64,000 nucleotides of DNA from the NCBI GenBank assembly GCA_034401795.1, contig CM067373.1:39543669-39607668 (forward strand), given 5' to 3'. A model generated the notes under the pieces. That model was not told the origin of the DNA. It searched no databases and worked only from the letters and a program-made list of their open reading frames with translations. The position numbers and the translations under genes are program-made. The stretch is from Chaetoderma sp. LZ-2023a. Lineage: Eukaryota; Mollusca; Caudofoveata; Chaetodermatida; Chaetodermatidae. Below are positions 22,763 to 30,660 of the stretch, in pieces; the stretch's first letter is position 1; every line of letters starts with the position of its first letter.

Positions 22763-22800
22763 TAGATCTCGGAGAAAGGGAAATTGCCTATTCCTGCATT

Positions 22801-23038
22801 CCACGTACGAGTGAAAGAACATTTAAGGGATATTAAAAAACACAAAGATACCCTCATTGCAAAACATTTTAATTTACCCAACCATACTGGACAAAACGTG
22901 TCCTATAAGATTATACATGTTCTCTCTCTCGATCCTGAGGACATCGATAAAACTTATATCAGGAAAGAACAAGAGAAGTACTGGATACACCAACTGCACA
23001 CGTTGGACCCCATAGGGATTAATCGTGCAGATTGGTGA
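22801..23038 (+). pseudogene. Penelope-like GIY-YIG endonuclease, right of the DIRS insertion
   Basis: An open frame reads H-V-R-V-K-E-H-L-R-D-I-K, then A-K-H-F-N-L-P-N-H-T, then K-E-Q-E-K-Y-W-I-H-Q-L-H-T-L-D-P-I-G-I-N and a stop at 23036-23038. These are the C-terminal blocks of the GIY-YIG nuclease of canonical Penelope elements. Its N-terminal half is at 15670-15726. The nuclease nicks target DNA for retrotransposition. Confidence 0.88.
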
Positions 23039-23099
23039 TTCCAAAATCTGAGTTGTTCTTTAAAACTAATTAGAATCACCAAACTCCATGCCATGGAAA

Positions 23100-23990
23100 C
23101 CCTTCTATGACGTCGTAATAGATGTCTACCTCTAAACGTCACACTGACCACTACGTTCGCTCCTTTCCACGTTATAAACATAGAATCAGTTAGCCAACAG
23201 TCTCATACTCACCTGTATAGAAAAAAAATTTCAGTGTAAAAAGTGCAATGCACAATTTGCTCAACGCACTGGGCTAAGAAGGCACATAAGAGTCATACAC
23301 GAACAGAGTGGCTTCTGGAGCTGCAGTTATTGCAGGATCAGCTTTACCCGTTTAGAGGAAGCCAGAGGCCACTGTGAAAAAATTCATCTATTTTCAAAAC
23401 ATCAGATTAAGGAACTTGTTCGACAGGCCAGCAACACTAGTGATCAAAATCAAAGATTACTCTAGTTTCAGGATACCTGTCCCTCCACCAAGACCGACTA
23501 CTCCAGCAACCAACCCCACTGTCACAGAATCTCTCTCTGGAGATAGACAGGTAACACAGGAAGAGAGCACACCCACCGCCGAACAACCAAACGAGGTACA
23601 CACACCAGCCACAACACCCACAGAATCAACTGGGATCGAACATACTACCGACATTTCATCTGAGCCATCCTTTCACACACAGACAGAAGATAGTGGACCT
23701 CTTCCACAAATCACAGGGGAAGAGGCCGACCACATCCACACGCAGTTCGTAATTCATATTCCTGATCGTAGCATACCGTTGCACCAGTAACACAACAGAC
23801 GATGAACTCTTCTCATTTCTCTTTGTCGAAACTGGTTTAACCGACACAGTAACATACCTCACTCCTGGACTAGAACCACGTCTAGTCACAGACCGGGGAC
23901 TGACCCGTAGAGAGGTAAGCTTAAACGCACTCAACACTTACTCTTTTAACCCTTCATACAGGATAAACTAATCCGACTTCTATTTTTCTC
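23100..23990 (+). pseudogene. C2H2 zinc-finger ORF remnant inside the Penelope composite
   Basis: Around 23232-23375 a frame encodes two adjacent C2H2 fingers: C-K-K-C...F...G-L-R-R-H-I-R-V-I-H and C-S-Y-C...F...H-C-E-K-I-H. After a frame change, a P/T/E-rich linker (23460-23790) is followed by D-E-L-F-S-F-L-F-V-E-T-G and R-G-L-T-R-R-E. That ends at a consensus 5' splice site AGAG|GTAAGC (23915). Retroelement N-terminal fingers of this style are known in R2/NeSL-group LINEs; whether this is a 5' segment of a tandem Penelope unit or another element is unresolved. Confidence 0.5.
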
Positions 23991-24196
23991 TGATGAGTAT
24001 AACCACACAAAGTACGAAATGCCATAAATCCGAATCATTCCACTTAAGGTTATCCAACAAAATGGAAACCTGTGTCTATCAAATGCTATTTATACCCCAT
24101 AAATTCCCGCCACATTGGGATATTAAAGAACCACAATATACTCAGTCAAAGAGCCACTTTTGGCTCCTGGGTAAAATGCTTATATAAAACTTTATT

Positions 24197-24513
24197 TTTC
24201 CGATTACATCACAAGTTTTTTACCGTTACACGTAACCTAGAAAACAACTATTACAATTTTCCGGTTACACAACAAATGACTTTAACGGTTACACAATCCC
24301 AGAAGTAAAAAATTTCCGGTTACCAACAAACAGACAATTGGTAAATTCTGGTTACAAGATGTAAAATCTGGTTACAAAATCAACATTTCCGGTTACAAGC
24401 ATGAAATTCCGGTTACATGTACCCGGATTTTTACTCGTCCCGGTTACACCAAGGAGCAACTGTAACCGGCCCGAGAGTATAAAAGCAGGCGCAAAACACT
24501 GCACTGACATTCA
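24197..24513 (+). promoter_or_regulatory. Promoter-like array: repeated CCGGTTACA motifs, TATA box, initiator
   Basis: About ten near-copies of CCGGTTACA (for example at 24260, 24386, 24405 and 24440, weaker ones at 24347 and 24368) and one inverted TGTAACCGG lie in 270 bp. They are followed by TATAAAAG at 24478-24485 and a TCAGATT initiator at 24511, about 33 bp downstream. The spacing matches a TATA/Inr core promoter. CCGGTT is half of the Grainyhead-type AACCGGTT site, which is suggestive only. It faces right, out of the composite, toward TRMT5 exon 3. Confidence 0.6.
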
Positions 24514-24744
24514 GATTTCGATCCAACTGATCAGCATTAGAAAATCTTTAGCTTTCATGACCAGTCGAAACCTAATTATTTGGGCCTTGTCTATCATTGC
24601 TTTGCAGTTTAAACTACAATGTACATTGTCTGTCTGATGAACTAAATGTGAAAAAGTAAGTAAACTTAAGGATAAAAGTCTGTTAAATATATAAATTGGA
24701 TGCAAAAAATATATAACGTAAAAAGGTTGTATCATCTGTTTCAG

Positions 24745-25359
24745 TTACTGAGCATGCCAGTGTTATATCATCGCTTACGAAAGGCTCGGTGCTGTATGAC
24801 GTCTTTGCTGGCATTGGTCCATTTTCCATTCCTTCTGCCAAAAAGGGCGTGTATGTACTGGCTAATGACTTAAACCCAGAGTCTTATATATGGCTGAATG
24901 AAAACATCAAGGTGAATAAAACACGCAAATCTGCTCTAACGCGCACATTCAACATGGATGGGCGTGAGTTTATTAAAACTGTTCTTGCCAAGGATTTGAT
25001 GGAACGATGGACAGGAGAAATATCTGAGAATAATAGCAGTATAGCTGTTGTTATGAATTTACCAGGACTCGCCATTGAATTCTTAGATGCCTTTAAACAC
25101 ATCGTAGACACATCACAACTACCAGGACACGTTAATCACGACAGCCTTGCTCTGCCAAAAGTGTATTGTTACTGCTTTACTAAGAGTGATGATCCAGACG
25201 GGAGCATTAAAACACGTGCTGAGGCATCATTAGGGGCGGAGTTACCCGATGATCACACGATTAGGCATGTCAGGAACGTCGCTCCAAACAAGGATATGTA
25301 TTGTCTGTCATTCACCATTCCTGAGCGTGTTTTATGTGTAGGAGCTGAACAAATGACAG
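24745..25359 (+). CDS. TRMT5: TRMT5 exon 3: SAM-dependent methyltransferase domain
   Basis: 615 nt between acceptor CTGTTTCAG|TTACTG and donor GACAG|GTAAGT, phase 1. It contains the SAM-binding motif D-V-F-A-G-I-G-P-F-S-I-P, the N-D-L-N-P-E-S acidic loop, the N-L-P motif in V-V-M-N-L-P-G-L-A-I-E-F-L, and the closing H-V-R-N-V-A-P-N-K-D-M-Y-C-L-S-F strand. These are in the order and spacing of eukaryotic TRMT5. The frame is free of stops throughout the exon. It directly follows the Penelope composite (24573) and has a MITE 22 bp beyond its donor. Confidence 0.95.
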
Positions 25360-25385
25360 GTAAGTTCCATAATGTGATGATTTAA

Positions 25386-25617
25386 CACTTTAGTGGTCAA
25401 GCCGGCCAAAAGCGGCCTCTGCAGTGTTCTTGTGGAATGTCCATCTGCAGGCCAAGAGAAGACTACTTTTGAAAATTTATCACTGGAATGACTGGCTCGA
25501 TAACAGAACCAGTCATCTCAGTGATAAATTAAAAAAAATAGTCTTCTCTTGGCCTGCAAATGGACATTCAATAAAAAAATATTTCGATTCTCCTGACAAA
25601 ATTTTATCATTAACGGG
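25386..25617. mobile_element. TTAA MITE, 22 bp after TRMT5 exon 3
   Basis: TTAA at 25382-25385 and 25618-25621. The two halves are strongly palindromic: GGCCAAGAGAAGACTACTTT at 25452 pairs with AGTCTTCTCTTGGCC at 25540. Family blocks as in the copy at 12462. Confidence 0.85.
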
Positions 25618-25636
25618 TTAATGTCATCATCATTGG

Positions 25637-25868
25637 GTTGCCCTGTAGGTGGGGCTTAGAATACACCTTCTGTATCCTCTGCGTGTCGTAAGAGGCGACT
25701 AAAGGAGGTAAAGGGTGAGGTAACCCTGACAGAAACCTCGAGTGCTGAAGACGGAGGTTCCAGGCCGCACGGCACACTCTAATAAACCATGGATCCACGC
25801 ACTTAACGCTTATGATCATGTCGATAGTCACTTTAGGACTGGCGGTATGATCAGCGAACGAAAAGAAG
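25637..25868 (+). mobile_element. SINE copy 2 with 11-bp TSD
   Basis: Flanked by ATCATCATTGG at 25626-25636 and 25869-25879. Same family as 786-1029: starts GTTGCCCTGTAGGTGGGGC, contains GTCGTAAGAGGCGACTAAAG and the B-box-like GGTTCCAGGCC, and ends GATCAGCGAACGAAAAGAAG. Confidence 0.92.
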
Positions 25869-26091
25869 ATCATCATTGGCACTTTAACGATTGATACTCC
25901 AGCATCACACTTTCAAGACAACTGTACAGGAATGTGGTTAAATTTGTTGAAACTACCAGTAATTTAATCTGGAATCTACATGTCATTCTGTTATACAAAG
26001 TATGACAATTTGTAGTTCCATACTTTACTTACCAATGTATATTGTAATATACCTGCAGAGATCAGACAACTATTCTACATGAACTCTGTGC

Positions 26092-26705
26092 ATTTAACAA
26101 GAGGCCCCCTGTATCGCTCACCAGGCATGTCTGAAACATGGACATTTAACAAGGGGCCCACTGTACCGCTCATGTGGGATGCCTGAAACGTGGGCATTTA
26201 ACAAGGGACCCACTGTATCACTCATTTGGGATGCCTGAAACATGGACATTTAACAAGGGGCCCACTGTATCGCTCATCTGGGATGCCTGAAACATGGACA
26301 TTTAACAAGGGGCCCACTGTATCGCTCATCTGGGATGCCTGAAACATGGACATTTAACAAGGGACCCACTGTATCACTCATCTGGGATGCCTGAAACATG
26401 GACATTTAACAAGGGGCCCACTGTATCGCTCATCTGGGATGCCTGAAACATGGACATTTAACAAGGGGCCCACTGTATCGCTCATCTGGGATGCCTGAAA
26501 CATGGACATTTAACAAGGGACCCACTGTATCACTCATTTGGGATGCCTGAAACATGGACATTTAACAAGGGGCCCACTGTATCGCTCATCTGGGATGCCT
26601 GAAACATGGACATTTAACAAGGGGCCCACTGTATCGCTCATCTGGGATGCCTGAAACATGGACATTTAACAAGGGGCCCACTGTATCGCTCATCTGGGAT
26701 GTCTG
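26092..26705. repeat. 52-bp minisatellite, about 12 copies
   Basis: The unit begins TGGGATGCCTGAAACATGGA, with AACAAGGGGCCCACTGTATC and GCTCATC following. Units differ by one or two bases. The AACAAGGGGCCC...CGCTCAYCTGG part resembles the left end of the CCAGGTGAGC-type element that starts 200 bp downstream. Confidence 0.92.
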
Positions 26706-26902
26706 AAACAATGGCATTTCAAGTAAGACGGTCATGTTCTACATGTAGAGCCCTATACACTTTTTTCAGATATTTCAACAGTTCTGGCCAGAAACACAAA
26801 AATTTTAGTTTTAAATGTACAAATTGCTGCAGAGCATTTTAACAGTAGTAATAATTTAACCGATTCCCTGGACATTTTTGTAAATTGTAAATGACTGATA
26901 AA

Positions 26903-28175
26903 ACAAGAGGCCCAAGGGGCCTGTGTCGCTCACCTGGAGCACAATCAATTTTTGTCAAAATTGTTGGTGGGTGGTTTAGTAGTCGTTTAAATGAGTTTGT
27001 GGACATTTTTGCAAGTGCAATATGGCCGCCAAACACGCTACATTTTGATTGGCCCACGGTGCCGAGGTTTTTTTTTGACGGATCACCTTCCCTTGAACAA
27101 ACTTTAATGGCCCTTAGTCCTTAATCATACGGCCCAAATTTCGGCCTGATCCCTTCAGCGGTTCTGGATGAGTCATTTTCAGGAAAACTAGGTCATCCAT
27201 GATGGTCGCCGAACCATTTGGTCAATCAAGTCCTCTTGAAGAAACTTGGCTTACCTCTTGGCCTAGATGAAGATTCCCCATGCGGTTTCGGAGAAGATTT
27301 TTAGACATTTCCTAAAATCGGCCGAAATCCAAAATGGCCGTCGGGCAAATTGGCCGATCGGGTTCATTTGAACAAACTTGGATCCCTATGCCCTAAGGAT
27401 GCTTCCTGCGAAACATAATTGAAATCGGCCTAGCAGTTCTTGAGAAGACTTTTTAAATTTCCCATTGCTTTAGCATGGGAGCTTTTGACGAGAGAATTAT
27501 CCAAGATGACCATCAAACTGTTTATCCGACAATTTCAAAAATTGCAAATTTAAGCTCAGAATACCCAAAAACATATATAGAACCAATTTTGGCATCAAAA
27601 TTCATCAAATAAAAAAATCCAATATGGCCGCCAAACACTCTACATTTTGATTGGCCCACGGCGGCCATGTTTTTTGACGGATCAACTTCCCTTGAACAAA
27701 CTTTAATGGCCCTTAGTCCCTGATCATATCTATCAAATCTCCGCCTGATCCCTTCAGCGGTTCTGGAGAAGTAATTTTTGGGAAAACTAGATCATCCAAG
27801 ATGGGCACCGAACCATTTGGTCAATCAAGTCTTCTTGAACAAACTTGGCTTACCTCTTTCCGTAGATGATATTTCATGAGTTTTGAATCGATTCCTCAAG
27901 TGGTTTCGGAGAAGATTTTTAAAGACATTTTCTAAAATCGGCCAAAATCCAAAATGGCCACTGGCCAAATTGGGCGATTGGCTCCATTTGAATAAACTTG
28001 GATCCCTATGCCATAAGGATGCTACCTGCCAAATATAATTGAAATCAGCCCAGTGGTTCTTGAGAAGAAGTATTTTAAAGGATAAGTTGATGGACGGACG
28101 GATGGCAGATGGAAACACGACGGACGGTCGCCACGGCCTAAGCTCACTTGGCCTTTCAGGCCAGGTGAGCTAATA
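26903..28175. mobile_element. Interspersed element A with AACAAGAGGCCC start and CCAGGTGAGC end
   Basis: Starts AACAAGAGGCCCAAGGGGCC with TGTCGCTCACCTGG, and ends CAGGCCAGGTGAGCTAATAA. The short GCTCACCTGG/CCAGGTGAGC ends are inverted. The interior repeats CCAAGATGGCCGCC-like and TTGAACAAACTTGG blocks in degenerate tandem. No ORF. Copies are at 40731-43376 and 51478-57970. From memory this repeat type is abundant in bivalves. Class unknown, non-autonomous. Confidence 0.75.
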
Positions 28176-29170
28176 AGTGACAAATCCTAATTATGAAAAG
28201 AAGTTCTGCAGACAACAAACATGATCCTTTTACCCAGGTTTCACTGAAATCGGAACATTAATTAAGGATTTGCGAGATGGAAGCAAAAAAATAGACCGAT
28301 CAAAATCCTGTATAGAAGTTCTGGAGCCTACCACCATATGCTCTTTCCAGCCAAATTTGATTAAAATCCACCAATCGGCTTAGGATATAACATAGGATTT
28401 CTTGAAAATCCAGAAATCCCAAAACCTTTTTATACGGCCGTTTTGAAAAAAACTATATAATGGCACATGGAGTAGCTGTCCGTATGTTAGCAAATCCGTG
28501 TCCTGGCCATATCTCAATAAGTTTTTAATCTACGTTTGAAATCTTTGTTTCAGCGGCCATGATTTAGTTTATGAGAATTTCTTCACACACCCTACCCTCC
28601 CCCAACCCACCCTCCCCCCAAAAAATGCCTAAACTGCATCAGAAATTTTGTGTCTAGGCCAACTCTCAGTTTTTAATCAACGTCTGGGTTCTTTTCAATG
28701 AATACATTAGACGAAGTGTCATAATTTTGTTACTACGAGATCTGTCCATATTTCTGAGAGTTATCCCCCTGAAATGCTTAAAATGTGTCAAATATTTCGT
28801 GTCTGACCATATCTCAAAAGGTTTTTAATCTACGTTTGAAATTATTATTTCAGTGAATGTATTACATAGAGATTTAGTTTCGGCAAGATCTGTGCATATT
28901 TATCAACCCCTAAAAAGCGTAAAAAAATTTAATGTCCAAGCTATATCGAAAGTTTTTAATCAACATTTGAAATCTTTTTCCAGTGGATATATTAGGTAGA
29001 GATGACGTATCATGATTTTGTTTCAGTGAGATCATTCCGTATTTGTGAGAGTTTTCAGCCCTGAAGAATAAAATTCCTCAAAAATATATTGTCCGGGCTA
29101 GATCACAGGATTAAAATTCATCAAAGACGGGCGTATTAAGCCAGGTGGCGCTCTTGTTATTTATTTTTCA
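28176..29170. repeat. Non-coding interspersed repeat in TRMT5 intron 3
   Basis: Degenerate units carry CATATCTCAAWAGGTTTTTAATC and ACGTTTGAAATC blocks. At 28310-28380 it has the inverted counterpart of the 11390-12060 repeat. It ends with CAAAGACGGGCGTATTAAGC and GGCGCTCTTGTT, which recurs at 29538-29573 beyond the next MITE. Confidence 0.6.
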
Positions 29171-29481
29171 TAAGGAGAATTTAACCAATATCACTGATAA
29201 AATTTAAAAAATAAAATATCATGTACTTATTGGCAAACTAATTTAAACTTATTAAACAATGTCTTACAGGCTAAAACTGTCTGATGAATCATTAACAGTT
29301 TAAACATCAAAACATTGTTTTCTAAATGTAAACTATTGCATTATCTATTTTTCATTTAACACCTTTACCCGTATCGATGATCTTGATTATGTAGCTTTTA
29401 ACCATACTATTACATCTGACAAACAGGCTGCCCAAACCCTCTATCTAAATTTTATCAGTGATGTTGGTTAAATTCTCCTTA
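29171..29481. mobile_element. 311-bp MITE with 36-bp terminal inverted repeats
   Basis: The left end TAAGGAGAATTTAACCAATA... (29171-29206) is the inverted match of the right end ...TTGGTTAAATTCTCCTTA (29446-29481), with one or two differences. No ORF. It lies between two copies of the ACGGGCGTATTAAG repeat end. Confidence 0.85.
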
Positions 29482-29679
29482 CAAAAAATAAAATAAAAAT
29501 ATATTGTCTGGGCCAGATCATAGGATCAAAATTCATCAAAGACGGGCGTATTAAGTTAGGCGGCGCTCTTGTTAAAATTAATTACTAGAATGGGGGACCA
29601 GCTCCCAATCACTGGTGCTCTTTATAGTATTTAACTGTACAATAATGTCTGTCTGTGATGGTGTTTTTCTGTATTGCAG

Positions 29680-29897
29680 ATGATTCACCCGAGTGCAAAA
29701 GACTGAAACTAGATGAAACGCTTACAGCATATGCAGACGGTGCGGTTAACAATGCAGAGCCAGAGTGTAGGCTTAACGATACTGACCCATTGACTGCGGT
29801 TAACAACACAGATCTAGAGTGTACAGTTGACAATACAGAGCCAGAGTCTGCCGTTAACGATACAGGAAATGGTAGTAGAGTATCCGGGAGTCCGTAG
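29680..29897 (+). CDS. TRMT5: TRMT5 exon 4: C-terminal acidic repeat tail
   Basis: Begins after acceptor GTATTGCAG|ATGATT, completing codon D of M-T-D-D-S-P-E-C-K-R-L-K-L. The tail then repeats an 11-12 residue motif of V-N-N-A-E-P-E-C / L-N-D-T-D-P-L / V-N-N-T-D-L-E-C / V-D-N-T-E-P-E-S four times before TAG at 29895-29897. Family members have a variable C-terminal tail, and the K-R-L-K-L-like basic patch may be a nuclear signal. The repeats come from a coding minisatellite in the exon. With this exon the CDS is 1,839 nt. Confidence 0.88.
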
Positions 29898-30660
29898 TAA
29901 TCATTGCACTGTATACACCATGTATTATATACACAATGGCCAACTGATGATATGCATGTTTGTTCTAATAGTCTCTTGTCCACCACGTTTGGGCCAGCCT
30001 TATGATGCCGCCATATAAATATATGGGGCATATATAGACTTCGATTTGTCTATCCATTTTGTTTGTTTTTCCGTTTATTTGGGCTTTCATTTCCATGCGA
30101 TAACTCAAGTTCTAGTAGAACTAATTAATACCAACTAGGGTGACACACAAGGGCAACACACTGGCCAAGTTTGTTGACGATCCCTTCAGAACTTGTGGTG
30201 GTAAAATGTGTTGCATTTCCGGATGAAACTCAAGTTCTACTAAAGAAATCGTCAGCAAACTTGGTTTGTGTGTTGCCCTTGTGTGTCCAACCCTATTATT
30301 TTCGGGTTTGTAAGGTCAAGTTCAGAGTTACCAAATTACGGAAATTGGGTTGCATGTGCGGATGATAACTGTACCCAACTTCTACTTAAAGGGTCTTCAC
30401 CAACCTCGGCCTGTGTGTTGCCCGTGGGAAGACTGAAGAACTCTATTAATTTTGGGGTTCAAGGTCAAAGGTGTAGGTCACAACAAACCAATTAAAGATA
30501 TTTCCATGTGTTTCTGGATGATAAGTTTTACTAAAAGGGATCTTCACCAAATTTGACCTGTGTGTTGCCCTTGGGACTCAGAGGCCTATTAATTTTGGTG
30601 TCAAAAGATCATGCTCACGGTGATTCAACCTATTTAAGGAAATTGTGTATTACCCTTAAT
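29898..30660. repeat. TRMT5 downstream region with degenerate ~130-bp tandem repeats
   Basis: From about 30100, four degenerate units carry ACTCAAGTTCTACTA, CTTCACCAA and TGTGTGTTGCCCTTG-like blocks. The first is partly inverted relative to the second. The TRMT5 3' UTR probably ends before this, but no clear AATAAA signal was found. Non-coding. Confidence 0.6.

Larger units (their letters stand above)
15727..22800 (+). mobile_element. DIRS retrotransposon, copy 1 (ITRs, gag, RT-RH-MT, tyrosine recombinase, ICR)
   Basis: A 7.1-kb tyrosine-recombinase retrotransposon, inserted within the GIY-YIG frame of the Penelope composite without an obvious TSD, as expected for DIRS. Left ITR 15742-15897 and right ITR 22603-22762 are near-identical inverted copies. 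The internal complementary region at 22446-22550 carries complements of both outer ends joined head to tail. Gene order is gag, RT/RNase H/methyltransferase-like, then YR. All frames are damaged. A second copy is at 51633-57263. Confidence 0.95.
14947..24573 (+). mobile_element. Penelope-like retroelement composite with 15-bp TSD, hosting a DIRS insertion
   Basis: The direct repeat AATTATTTGGGCCTT occurs at 14932-14946 and at 24574-24588 and bounds the unit. Inside, a minus-strand 3' piece (14947-15360) meets a plus-strand piece (15361 on) head to head at about 15360. The plus-strand piece continues into a GIY-YIG endonuclease that is cut by the DIRS element at 15727-22800. The remaining 23060-24573 holds a zinc-finger ORF remnant and a promoter-like array. 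Inverted partial copies and 5' truncation are typical of Penelope-like elements. The RT domain itself is missing. Confidence 0.8.

Noticed and set aside
15727..22800. Classifying the element as an LTR retrotransposon or retrovirus
   Set aside because: It has inverted rather than direct terminal repeats, an internal complementary region, a tyrosine recombinase in place of an integrase, and no envelope gene.
23457..23937. Minus-strand frames opposite the zinc-finger remnant
   Set aside because: The plus strand carries the Cys/His pattern and the splice donor; the minus frames show no motif.
24627..24655. Second hammerhead-like core (CTGATGA ... GAAA)
   Set aside because: It lies outside the 15-bp duplication, stem II would be two pairs only, and stems I and III do not form cleanly.
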